Below, piece after piece: positions 1 through 6,583 of a stretch of DNA of 8,837 nt. The stretch covers positions 1-8,837 of the forward strand of contig JAFTGG010000145.1 of assembly GCA_017458025.1 (NCBI GenBank), given 5' to 3'. The position numbers and the translations under genes were made by a program. Position 1 is the stretch's first letter, and the number at the start of each line of letters is the position of its first letter. The notes beneath the pieces were generated by a model. It saw only the letters and a list, made by a program, of their open reading frames with translations. It was not told the origin of the DNA and searched no databases. The stretch is from Oscillospiraceae bacterium. GTDB taxonomy: Bacteria; Bacillota; Clostridia; Oscillospirales; Oscillospiraceae.

Positions 1-3
1 ATT

Positions 4-31
4 TATTTCAAGGGGTCGCCCCCGTGAAATA
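4..31. repeat. Imperfect hairpin at left edge
   Basis: An inverted repeat pairs TATTTCA-type bases at 4-10 with TGAAATA at 25-31. After one mismatch (11 with 24), GGGG (12-15) pairs with CCCC (20-23) around a 4-nt loop. No T-run follows it on either strand within the window, so it is not a standard intrinsic terminator. It lies downstream of lsrD in the operon's direction of transcription and could be an mRNA 3' structure or part of the leader of the next gene to the left. The structure is seen directly; the role is unknown. Confidence 0.45.
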
Positions 32-94
32 CGATGAAATGGGAAGTCCTTATGTCTTGCGCGCAAAACGCGCAGCGCGGGTCATCGCGACGCC

Positions 95-126
95 TCTCTG
101 ATAAAATGGAAGCATTTTATCAGAGA
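95..126 (-). repeat. Perfect 14-bp inverted repeat just after lsrD
   Basis: Bases 95-108 (TCTCTGATAAAATG) are exactly complementary to 113-126, with a 4-nt loop (GAAG on plus, CTTC on minus). The stem starts 10 nt past the lsrD stop codon in the operon's direction. No U-run follows it on the minus transcript, so classical intrinsic termination is doubtful. It may be an intercistronic stabilising hairpin, a processing site, or a DNA operator for a gene further left. Its centre shares a 12-base word with the lsrR promoter region (3930-3941). Confidence 0.7.
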
Positions 127-136
127 ATCGTATGAA

Positions 137-1162
137 CTATGCTTTCCGCCGTGTTCGCTTGAACAGCGCGGAGATCATGTGCTGGCCCGCGATCTCGCGG
201 CCGAGGACCACCAGAACAAGGATCACGCCGACCGGCAAATCGAGGTTCTGCGTGCTCACGCCGAAGCAGAGCGGCAGGCCGTAACGCAGAATACAGATAA
301 TGAGGGACGCGAGCACCGTGCCGAGAATACTGCCCTTGCCGCCGGTGTTGAGCGTACCGCCCAGCACGACCGCGGTGATGATGGCGAGCGTATAGCCCGC
401 TCCGAGGTTGTACTTCGCGGAGTCCACGTTCGAGGTCAGCAGCGTGCCGGCGATGGCGGCGCTGACGGCGGAGAGGACGTAGGTGCTCATGATGACGGCG
501 CGGGTGTTGACGCCCGAATACTCCGCCGCCTGCGGGTTGACGCCGATGAGAAACAGCTTTTCGCCATACTTCGAGCGGTGCAGCAGCCACGCGCAGAAGA
601 AAATCAGCACGATGTAGACGACGATCTGCGTCGGGATACCGGCGATGCTGCCCTTGCCGAGGAAGCGGAACTCCAGAAACTCCCCCGCGTCGTTCTTGGA
701 CGGAAAGCCGCTGATGCCCTGATACGCCGGCGTCGCCGAGAGTCCGGAGACCAACAGCGCAAGGCCGGAGTACAGGAAGCTGCCGCCGAGCGTAACGACC
801 ATCGGCTGCACGCCGCAATAGGCGACGAAAAAGCCGGACAGCGCGCCGCAGGCCATCGCGACGATGATCGCGCAGACGACCGCGACCCAGATGTTGACGC
901 CGAGGTCGCTCCAAAGGTAGCCCTCCACAATGGATGTAAGCCCGATGATGGACGCCGCCTGGATATCAATGCCGCCCGTAATCATGACCAGCGTCACAAA
1001 CAGCGCGATAATACACACGCTGATGTAGTTGACGATGCTCGTCATGATGGACGCCGGACGCAGGAACTTGGGATTCGCCGCGCCGAAGACCACAAACTCG
1101 AGGATCAGAAAGACGACGAGGAAGGTCTCCCAGCGAAGAAAGACTTTTTTCAGGTTTTTCAT
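137..1162 (-). CDS. lsrD: AI-2 ABC transporter permease LsrD
   Basis: This inner-membrane permease of 341 aa is half of the channel of an AI-2 importer of the ribose/AI-2 class. From memory of E. coli LsrD, the match is close along the whole length: EFVVFGAANPKFL (22-34), GGID (63-66), a TPAYQGISGFP-like loop (144-154), the cytoplasmic FLIGVNPQAAEYSGV coupling loop (204-218), and a late VVLGG...GG.GSI.GT segment (265-282). Around eight to ten hydrophobic segments are visible, and the C-terminus is basic (FKRTRRKA). The start at 1162 is chosen because it overlaps the lsrC stop as ATGA and has GGAGG at 1172-1176. Reading further upstream in the same frame gives only arginine/histidine-rich shadow sequence inside lsrC. 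Order (third after A and C) and sequence both favour LsrD over LsrC. A generic ribose permease is the main alternative. Confidence 0.93.
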   Translation of the reverse strand: MKNLKKVFLRWETFLVVFLILEFVVFGAANPKFLRPASIMTSIVNYISVCIIALFVTLVMITGGIDIQAASIIGLTSIVEGYLWSDLGVNIWVAVVCAIIVAMACGALSGFFVAYCGVQPMVVTLGGSFLYSGLALLVSGLSATPAYQGISGFPSKNDAGEFLEFRFLGKGSIAGIPTQIVVYIVLIFFCAWLLHRSKYGEKLFLIGVNPQAAEYSGVNTRAVIMSTYVLSAVSAAIAGTLLTSNVDSAKYNLGAGYTLAIITAVVLGGTLNTGGKGSILGTVLASLIICILRYGLPLCFGVSTQNLDLPVGVILVLVVLGREIAGQHMISALFKRTRRKA

Positions 1163-2169
1163 GCCTCGCTCCCTCCTTCCTCCGTATGCAGCGCGGTACG
1201 GGAGAGCAGGCGCTTGCGTCTTGCCATCTCGATCGAGCGGCGCTGCGCCAGCGCGTCGACCACGACGATGACGATCAGCATGACGCCGGTGATGGTGTTG
1301 TCGTAGGTGGACGGCAGGCCGATATAGACCAGCAGACGGCTGATCGACGCCATAATGACCGCGCCGAGCGCCGCGCCGACCATGTTGCCGAGACCGCCCG
1401 AGAGCGAGATGCCGCCGAGCACGCACGCCGCGATGGCGGTCATCTCATAGCCGTTGCCGGCGGAGATCATGACCTGCCCGTACTTCGAGGCGAACACGAA
1501 GCCCGCCACGCCCGCGAACGCGCCGCAGAGAATATAGGCGATCAGCTTCGTCTTGAATACGGAGATGCCGACGAGGTTCGCGCCCATCGGATTGTCGCCG
1601 ACGGCAATGAAGTAGCGGCCCTTTTTCGTGCGCGTCACGATCAGGTGCGCCGCGATGAAGATGAGCAGCGTGATGGCATAGTAGACCGTGATCTGCGCGA
1701 ACAGCACGCGGTTGGAAAAGCTGCCGAGCCCGCTGCCGGTGAAGTTCTCGACCGTGCGCCCGTCGGACACGATATAAATGAGCCCGCGGACGACGCCGTT
1801 GGTACCGAGCGTGAAGATCAGCGACGGCACGCCGAACCATGCGACGCCGACGCCGTTCACAAGCCCGACCACCGCGCCGATGAGCAGCACCATGACAAGC
1901 ATGCGCGGGATCCCGCCGCCCTGCTGGGCGATCAGGCCCGTCGTCGCCGCGGCAAGGCCAAGCGTCGAGCCGATGGAGACGTCGATCTCTCCTGTCATGA
2001 TGACGAACGCGATGCCGATGGCGAGCAGCGTATACATCGTGGCGTTGTTGAAGCAGCTGATGATGCTGGAATACGAGAGGAACGTCGGATCGACGATGCC
2101 CGTGATGAGAAAGAGCACGATCAGGAAAATCAGGCTCGACATCCACCGTGCATGGAGAATGTTTTTCAT
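1159..2169 (-). CDS. lsrC: AI-2 ABC transporter permease LsrC
   Basis: This is the second permease subunit of the importer, 336 aa. Family marks are EIDVSIGSTLGL (61-72), a long hydrophobic core of about eight to ten membrane segments, the cytoplasmic GRYFIAVGDNPMGANLVGI loop (184-202) that docks on the ATPase, and AIAACVLGGISLSGG (245-259), which is nearly identical in my memory of E. coli LsrC. The C-terminal tail is charged (residues 310-336). The ATG overlaps the lsrA stop by 4 nt (ATGA at 2166-2169), and its ribosome site AAGGAGGT (2176-2183 on the complement) lies inside the last lsrA codons at 6-nt spacing, so translation is coupled. Its own stop overlaps the lsrD start the same way. 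It should pair with LsrD as a heterodimer. A ribose-type RbsC is the alternative, but the neighbouring LsrA, LsrR and LsrK argue for AI-2. Confidence 0.92.
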   Translation of the reverse strand: MKNILHARWMSSLIFLIVLFLITGIVDPTFLSYSSIISCFNNATMYTLLAIGIAFVIMTGEIDVSIGSTLGLAAATTGLIAQQGGGIPRMLVMVLLIGAVVGLVNGVGVAWFGVPSLIFTLGTNGVVRGLIYIVSDGRTVENFTGSGLGSFSNRVLFAQITVYYAITLLIFIAAHLIVTRTKKGRYFIAVGDNPMGANLVGISVFKTKLIAYILCGAFAGVAGFVFASKYGQVMISAGNGYEMTAIAACVLGGISLSGGLGNMVGAALGAVIMASISRLLVYIGLPSTYDNTITGVMLIVIVVVDALAQRRSIEMARRKRLLSRTALHTEEGGSEA

Positions 2170-3698
2170 ACCGCCACCTCCTTTTCGCCCACGATGCCGA
2201 AGGAAGCGCTCGTCAGGACGTCCTGCGTGATCTCGTCGTGTTGGAACTCGCCGTTGATACGCCCCTGGAACACCGTGATCGCGCGGTCGGCAAGCTCGAC
2301 GACCTCCTCGATGTCGGAGGAGACGATCAGCACCGCCACGCCGGCGTCCTTGAGCCGGTGAATGATGTTGTACACGTCGCCGCGCGCCGCCGCGTCGATA
2401 CCGCGGGTCGGCTCGTCAAGAATGACGACCTTCGGCCGCGTGGAAAGCGATCGCGCGATGACGACCTTCTGCTGGTTGCCGCCGGACAGACTGCCGATCA
2501 GGTCGTCCAGCGAGACGATCTTGGTGCGGAAGTCGTCGACGTATTGCTGCGCGATGGCGTTCTGCTTTTTGCGGTTCATGTCGATCCTGCCGATCTCGTC
2601 CGTGCCGAGCAGCGCGGACGTCGTATTCGACGAGATCGAGCGGATCTTAAAGAGGCCGTGGTAGTGGCGGTCCTCCGGCACGAAGTTCAGCCCCTCGCGC
2701 AGCACCTTGCTGGTCGAATGTCCGGTGATGTCCCTGCCGTCGAGCACGACCTTGCCCTTGAGGATCTTATCGCGGCCGAAGATCGTGCTGATGAGCTCCG
2801 TGCGGCCCGCGCCGACGACGCCGGCGATGCCGAGGATCTCGCCCGGGTAGAGCTTGAACGAAATATCGCTGAAGCCGTAGCCGCTGAGCCCCTCGACCTC
2901 CATGACCGGCTGCAAATGCGCGTAATCGACGGGCGCGTACGCCTTCTTCTCCGATTGGTGCATCTCCGCGTCCGTCGGGAGCAGGCCCTGAATGAGCATT
3001 TCCTTGGTGAAGTTCCCCACGGGGCCGCTGAGCGTGATGACGCCGTCCTTCATGATGGCGACGTCCGTCGCGATCTCGAAGACCTCGGTCAGGCGGTGCG
3101 TGATGTAGATCATGCTGATGCCCTTGGCGCGCAGGTCGTTCACGACCTTAAAGAGCGCCTGCACCTCGCCGAACGTCAGCGCGCTGGTCGGCTCGTCGAG
3201 AATCAGGATCTTTGCCTCGCGCATCAAGCCGCGCAGAATCTCGACGAGCTGCTGCTCCGCGATGGAGAGCGTGTTCGCCTTGCGCTGGAGATTCAGCTTG
3301 AAGCCCAGCTCCTCCATGTGGCGGCCGAGGCGTTTTTTGAGCTCGGCAGGGCTCTCGTTGAAGCCGATGAGGATATTCTCCTCCACCGTCATGTTCGGGA
3401 ACAGCATCGGCTCCTGCGGCACCATATAAATACCTTCCGCCAGCGCGACGGACGGCTTCGTCATGTTGACGGCCTTGCCGCCGATCCGGATCTCGCCGCC
3501 GTCCGGCTGGTAGATGCCCATGATGATCTTCATGAGCGTACTCTTCCCCGCGCCGTTGCCGCCGATCAGCACCAGGACCTCGCCGGCGGTGAGATCCATG
3601 CTGATCCCCTTCAGCACCGCGTTGGTCCCAAAGGACTTCGTGATATCCCTGACCGACAGAGTGTACTGCGAAGCTTGTTCTGTTATTTCATTAGCCAC
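2166..3698 (-). CDS. lsrA: AI-2 ABC transporter ATP-binding protein LsrA
   Basis: A tandem ABC ATPase of 510 aa that powers AI-2 import at the cytoplasmic face of LsrC/LsrD. Domain 1: Walker A GGNGAGKS (46-53, Lys52), Q-region YMVPQEPMLFPNMTVEENI (91-109, very like LsrA), a degenerate signature LSIAEQQ (144-150), Walker B ILILDEP (164-170), H-loop His201. Domain 2: Walker A with Arg299 instead of Lys (GVVGAGRT), full signature LSGGNQQ (404-410), Walker B VVILDEP (424-430), and SSD in place of the H-loop His. Such asymmetry is normal for RbsA/MglA/LsrA proteins. The GTG start at 3698 is chosen for its GGAGG (3706-3710) at 7-nt spacing. A possible GTG 20 codons upstream (3758) lacks a ribosome site and lies in the leader just after the predicted transcription start. 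It is the first gene of lsrACD, probably repressed by the divergent LsrR. RbsA is the alternative. Confidence 0.93.
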   Translation of the reverse strand: MANEITEQASQYTLSVRDITKSFGTNAVLKGISMDLTAGEVLVLIGGNGAGKSTLMKIIMGIYQPDGGEIRIGGKAVNMTKPSVALAEGIYMVPQEPMLFPNMTVEENILIGFNESPAELKKRLGRHMEELGFKLNLQRKANTLSIAEQQLVEILRGLMREAKILILDEPTSALTFGEVQALFKVVNDLRAKGISMIYITHRLTEVFEIATDVAIMKDGVITLSGPVGNFTKEMLIQGLLPTDAEMHQSEKKAYAPVDYAHLQPVMEVEGLSGYGFSDISFKLYPGEILGIAGVVGAGRTELISTIFGRDKILKGKVVLDGRDITGHSTSKVLREGLNFVPEDRHYHGLFKIRSISSNTTSALLGTDEIGRIDMNRKKQNAIAQQYVDDFRTKIVSLDDLIGSLSGGNQQKVVIARSLSTRPKVVILDEPTRGIDAAARGDVYNIIHRLKDAGVAVLIVSSDIEEVVELADRAITVFQGRINGEFQHDEITQDVLTSASFGIVGEKEVAV

Positions 3699-3778
3699 AG
3701 TCTTTCCTCCGCGAGCATAAAATAAACATTTTTCAGGATGTTGAACATTTGTTAGCACCCATAAACTTTTGCGGTTAT

Positions 3779-3807
3779 AGTTTAGCTTTCCCGCGCTTTT
3801 TTGTCAA
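3779..3807 (-). promoter_or_regulatory. Proximal sigma-A promoter of lsrACD
   Basis: On the minus strand, a perfect -35 TTGACA (3802-3807) is separated by 17 nt from TAAACT (3779-3784), which keeps the key first, second and last bases of the -10. Transcription would start near 3772, giving a leader of about 74 nt before the GTG of lsrA. A near-palindrome, TAACAAATGTTCA on the minus strand (3742-3754), lies just downstream of the start and could be a repressor site. Confidence 0.6.
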
Positions 3808-3893
3808 TACGCTTTCGCTTGGCTACATTACAAAAAATATGAGTTCAAATTTTGTTTCAAATAAACAAACTTGCATTTTTTGCGTTTTTTCAT

Positions 3894-3922
3894 TTGTAAC
3901 ATATTGCAAAAGCGATTATAAT
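3894..3922 (+). promoter_or_regulatory. Upstream promoter P1 of lsrR operon
   Basis: TTGTAA (3894-3899), a 17-nt spacer and a perfect -10 TATAAT (3917-3922) form a strong sigma-A promoter toward lsrR. AT-rich, T/A-tract DNA lies upstream. Transcription would begin near 3929, placing the repeats at 3931-3951 just downstream of the start, where a repressor could act. Confidence 0.6.
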
Positions 3923-3942
3923 TTACTAGAAAATGCTTCCAA
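3915..3942 (-). promoter_or_regulatory. Possible distal lsrA promoter overlapping P1
   Basis: On the minus strand, TTGGAA (3937-3942), a 16-nt spacer and TATAAT (3915-3920) read toward lsrA. Its -10 shares the symmetric ATTATAAT core with P1, so polymerases facing opposite ways would compete. It would give a leader of about 210 nt. The -35 is weak and the -10 may simply be the palindrome of P1. Confidence 0.3.
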
Positions 3943-3958
3943 ATGCGCATTCTTTTGC

Positions 3959-3987
3959 TTGACAGATCTTGCCCTGACTGCTATACT
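3959..3987 (+). promoter_or_regulatory. Main promoter P2 of lsrR operon
   Basis: A perfect -35 TTGACA (3959-3964), a 17-nt spacer and TATACT (3982-3987) preceded by TG (3979-3980, extended -10) make a near-consensus sigma-A promoter. The start is expected near 3994, giving a leader of about 50 nt. Such a strong promoter would need repression, which fits control by LsrR itself. Confidence 0.8.
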
Positions 3988-3990
3988 CAG

Positions 3991-4020
3991 GTTTGAGCAA
4001 CTTTTGTTTGTCTCTCAAAC
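3991..4020 (+). repeat. Inverted repeat in lsrR leader, candidate operator
   Basis: GTTTGAG (3991-3997) is exactly complementary to CTCAAAC (4014-4020) across 16 nt. An extra GTTTG at 4006-4010 can pair with the same CAAAC arm. The repeat starts at the predicted P2 transcription start, a normal place for a SorC/DeoR-type operator. It could also fold in the RNA. It has not been matched to a known LsrR site. Confidence 0.45.
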
Positions 4021-4042
4021 TTTTGCGCCCGAGGTATGATGC

Positions 4043-4957
4043 ATGGATTATGAAGAAAGCCTGATGGCAAAAGCGGCGTGGTACTACTACCACGAGGACC
4101 TCACACAAGTACAGATCTCGGATATGCTCGGGCTGAGCCGCATGAAGGTCATCAAGCTGCTCGACCGCGCCAAGCAAGCCGGCATCATTCAATTCCGCTT
4201 CCGCCACGACAGTGAAAAGCGTCTGGAGGCGGAGCAGCATCTGGCGAGCCGGTTCTCGCTCAAGGATTGCTTCGTTGTGCCGGCGCCGCTCTCGCCCGAG
4301 GACGTCAACGAGAACATCGCGAAAGCCGCGTCCATGTACATCGGCAGCCGCGTATCCAGCGAGAGCTTTATCAACATCGGTTACGGCGACACGACGAGCC
4401 GCGTGCTCAACCACCTTGCCATCGACGCTGAGCGGAGCATCTCCTGCGTGTCGCTGACCGGCGGCGTGAGCCACTATCTGCCGAACGCGCACGCCAGCGT
4501 GTTCAACTCAAGGCTGTATCTGATCCCGACGCCGCTGCTGGTGTCCAGCGCGGAGGTCGCCACAGCGATGAAGGCGGAAAAGTCGGTGCGCGATATCCGC
4601 GACCTCGTTCCGCTCTCCTCCCTCTCGGTGGTCGGCATCGGCGCGATGAACGACAAGGCGACGGTGCTGATGAGCGGCGTGCTGACAAGCAACGACTTTC
4701 TGCTGCTCAAGCGCAACGGCGCCGTGGGCGACATTTTGAGCCACTTCATCAACGAAAACGGCGAGCCCGTTTCCACCGACCTCGAAGTGCGCACCATCAG
4801 CACGAGCCTCGAAACGGTCAAGAGCCTCAACAACGTCATCGGCGTCGCCGCGGGCCTCGCCAAGGCGGAGGCGATCCGCGCGGTGCTGCGCGGCGGATAT
4901 CTGGACGTGCTGATTACCGACGAGACCACCGCCGAGGTGCTGCTCGGACAACCGTAA
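4043..4957 (+). CDS. lsrR: LsrR-like SorC-family transcriptional repressor
   Basis: A cytoplasmic DNA-binding regulator of 304 aa. Residues 10-50 (AKAAWYYYHEDLTQVQISDMLGLSRMKVIKLLDRAKQAGII, split here at Q24: helix-turn-helix about 21-42) closely follow E. coli LsrR. The rest is the sugar-phosphate-binding SorC domain: NIGYGDTT (111-118), LTGGVSHY (138-145), IPTPLLVSSAEVA (161-173), VGIGAM (197-202), GAVGDIL (226-232) and the C-terminal LITDETTAEVLL (290-301), each with a recognisable LsrR counterpart. In the family, phospho-AI-2 binding releases the repressor from DNA. It lacks the short N-terminal extension of the E. coli protein. GAGG at 4031-4034 supports the ATG at 4043. It sits divergent to lsrACD and 38 nt ahead of lsrK, so it probably controls both units and itself. 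A regulator of another sugar phosphate is the alternative. Confidence 0.93.
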   Translation: MDYEESLMAKAAWYYYHEDLTQVQISDMLGLSRMKVIKLLDRAKQAGIIQFRFRHDSEKRLEAEQHLASRFSLKDCFVVPAPLSPEDVNENIAKAASMYIGSRVSSESFINIGYGDTTSRVLNHLAIDAERSISCVSLTGGVSHYLPNAHASVFNSRLYLIPTPLLVSSAEVATAMKAEKSVRDIRDLVPLSSLSVVGIGAMNDKATVLMSGVLTSNDFLLLKRNGAVGDILSHFINENGEPVSTDLEVRTISTSLETVKSLNNVIGVAAGLAKAEAIRAVLRGGYLDVLITDETTAEVLLGQP

Positions 4958-4995
4958 AGAACTACATTAAAATATATTAACAGGAGGAAACCGCT

Positions 4996-6564
4996 ATGGC
5001 TGCAAAGTATCTGCTCGCCATCGACGCCGGCACCGGCAGCGTCCGCGCCGTGCTTTTCGACTTCGACGGCAACCAGCTCGGCTGCGTGCAGGAGGAGTGG
5101 GAGCACAAAGAGGACCCACGCTTCCCCGGCAGCATGGATTTTGACTGGACGCACAATTGGAAGCTCGCCTCCGGCTGTATCCGCGGCGTGCTGAACGAGA
5201 CCGGCGTCGATCCGAAGGACATCGCCGGCATCTCGACCACCTGTATGCGCGAAGGCATTTTGCTCTACGACAAGGACGGCAACGAGATCTGGGCGTGCGC
5301 GAATGTCGACGCGCGCAGCAACGACGAAGTCGGCGAGCTGATCGCGAGGAACCCCGCGCTGGAGAAAGAGCTCTATCTCCAATCCGGCGAGGCGTACGCG
5401 CTCGGCGCGCTGCCGCGCCTGCTGTGGGTCAAGAACAAAATGCCCGAGGTCTACGAGAAGGCCGCGACGCTGGGTATGTTCAACGATTGGCTCATCTACA
5501 AGCTGACCGGGATTCTCGCGGTAGAGCCGTCCAACGGTTCCACCACGGGCCTGCTCGATCTCAAGAGCCGCAATTGGGACCCGTCCATCGCGGAGCGCTG
5601 CGGCCTGCGCGGCGATATCCTGCCGAAGGTCGTCGAGAGCGGCGTCAAAATCGGCGCGGTCAACGCCAGGGGCGCGGCGGACACCGGCCTTGCCGAGGGG
5701 ACTCCGGTGGTCGTCGGCGGCGGCGACTGTCAGCTCGGCTGCATCGGCGTCGGCGCGGTGGAGCCGGGCAGCGCGGCGGTGTTCGGCGGCAGCTTCTGGC
5801 AGTACGAGTTCAACACCGGCGTCGCCCAGACCGATCCCGACTGCCGCGTACGCGTCAACTGCCACGCCGTGCCCGGCGTCTGGCAGTTCGAGGCGCTGGC
5901 GTTCAAGCCCGGCCTCGTGATGCGCTGGTTCCGCGACGGTTTCTGCCAGCTCGAAAAAAAGCTGGCGGAAGAGACGGGCGCCGATCCCTACGACTTGATG
6001 AACAAGGAAGCGGAGAAGATTCCCGCGGGCAGCTACGGTATGCTCTGCGCGTTCTCCGACGTGATGAACTTCACGTCCTGGCGGCACGCCGCGCCGACGT
6101 TCACAAACTTCGAGCTCGACCCCGAGAAATTCAACCGCTACACGTTCTACCGCGCGATTCTCGAAAACACCGCGCTGGTCACGCTCGGCCACCTCGAACT
6201 GGTGCGCGAAACGACAGGCAACGCGCCGAGCGAGATCATCTTCGCCGGCGGCGCGAGCAAGAGCCCGCTCTGGTGCCAGATCCTCGCCGACGTGCTGGGC
6301 CTTCCCGTCAAGGTGCCCGTCGTCAAGGAAGCGACCGCGCTCGGCGCGGCGGTCCTCGCGGGCTACGGCGTCGGCGTTTACGACAGCATCGACCACGGCG
6401 CAAAGCAGTGCGTCAAATGGGATAAGGTGTTCCAACCCAATCCGGAGAACCACAAGGTCTATACCGAGCTGTATCCGACCTGGAAAAAGGTCTACGACGC
6501 GCAGCTCAAGCTCGCCGACGAGCATCTCACGAAGTATATGTGGGCGGCCCCGGGCGTCAACTGA
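4996..6564 (+). CDS. lsrK: Autoinducer-2 kinase LsrK (FGGY family)
   Basis: A cytoplasmic kinase of 522 aa that phosphorylates imported AI-2 (DPD) with ATP to make phospho-AI-2, which is trapped in the cell and is the LsrR ligand. It has the two-lobed FGGY fold: the N-terminal phosphate loop DAGTGSVRAV (10-19), PGSMDFD (44-50), SMREGI-like CMREGI (83-88), WACANVDAR (99-107), EPSNGSTTGLLDL (177-189), GGGDCQLGC (241-249) with Asp244 as the expected catalytic base, GGSFWQ (264-269), and the adenosine-binding FAGGASKSPLW (416-426) followed by PVVKEATALG (441-450). These agree with E. coli LsrK as I recall it, far better than with xylulose or glycerol kinases. AGGAGG at 4982-4987 supports the ATG. 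It is followed after 19 nt by the cupin gene. Full length, nothing missing. Confidence 0.95.
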   Translation: MAAKYLLAIDAGTGSVRAVLFDFDGNQLGCVQEEWEHKEDPRFPGSMDFDWTHNWKLASGCIRGVLNETGVDPKDIAGISTTCMREGILLYDKDGNEIWACANVDARSNDEVGELIARNPALEKELYLQSGEAYALGALPRLLWVKNKMPEVYEKAATLGMFNDWLIYKLTGILAVEPSNGSTTGLLDLKSRNWDPSIAERCGLRGDILPKVVESGVKIGAVNARGAADTGLAEGTPVVVGGGDCQLGCIGVGAVEPGSAAVFGGSFWQYEFNTGVAQTDPDCRVRVNCHAVPGVWQFEALAFKPGLVMRWFRDGFCQLEKKLAEETGADPYDLMNKEAEKIPAGSYGMLCAFSDVMNFTSWRHAAPTFTNFELDPEKFNRYTFYRAILENTALVTLGHLELVRETTGNAPSEIIFAGGASKSPLWCQILADVLGLPVKVPVVKEATALGAAVLAGYGVGVYDSIDHGAKQCVKWDKVFQPNPENHKVYTELYPTWKKVYDAQLKLADEHLTKYMWAAPGVN

Positions 6565-6583
6565 GAGAAAAGGAGAAGAAGCC

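Larger units (their letters stand above)
3699..4042. promoter_or_regulatory. Divergent lsrA-lsrR control region
   Basis: These 344 AT-rich bases between the two operons contain no convincing gene. They hold promoters in both directions and many short repeats: TTCAAA twice (3844-3849, 3856-3861), a 7-bp inverted repeat TTTGTTT/AAACAAA (3851-3869), AAATGC twice in 10-nt phase (3931, 3941), a 10-base palindrome AATGCGCATT (3942-3951), and CTTTTGC/GCAAAAG at 3766, 3906, 3952 and 4020. In E. coli, LsrR represses both lsrA and lsrR from the shared intergenic region, so some of these are likely operators. Which ones cannot be told from sequence alone. Confidence 0.8.

Noticed and set aside
50..85. 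11-codon open frame on the minus strand (MTRAARFARKT) with a weak GAGAGG before it
   Set aside because: Too short to judge, the ribosome site is poor and its second half lies in a GC-rich small hairpin; nothing suggests a leader-peptide mechanism.
2796..2825. Arg in place of Lys in the second Walker A of LsrA as a sign of a dead gene
   Set aside because: Degenerate second nucleotide sites (GAGRTEL) are the rule in RbsA/MglA/LsrA-type ATPases.
2148..3725. Long open frame on the plus strand opposite lsrA
   Set aside because: Its protein is arginine-, aspartate- and alanine-rich with no recognisable motif, as expected for the antisense of a GC-rich gene; lsrA on the other strand has every ABC motif in place.
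3902..3920. Possible CcpA catabolite-repression (cre) site around TTGCAAAAGCGATTA
   Set aside because: Spacing of the CG core relative to the TG end does not fit the cre consensus, and the required symmetry is missing.
4996..6564. Xylulokinase or glycerol kinase for the FGGY kinase
   Set aside because: Stretches such as WACANVDAR, PSNGSTTGLLDL and VVVGGGDCQLGC match LsrK specifically, and the neighbours are lsrR and lsrACD.
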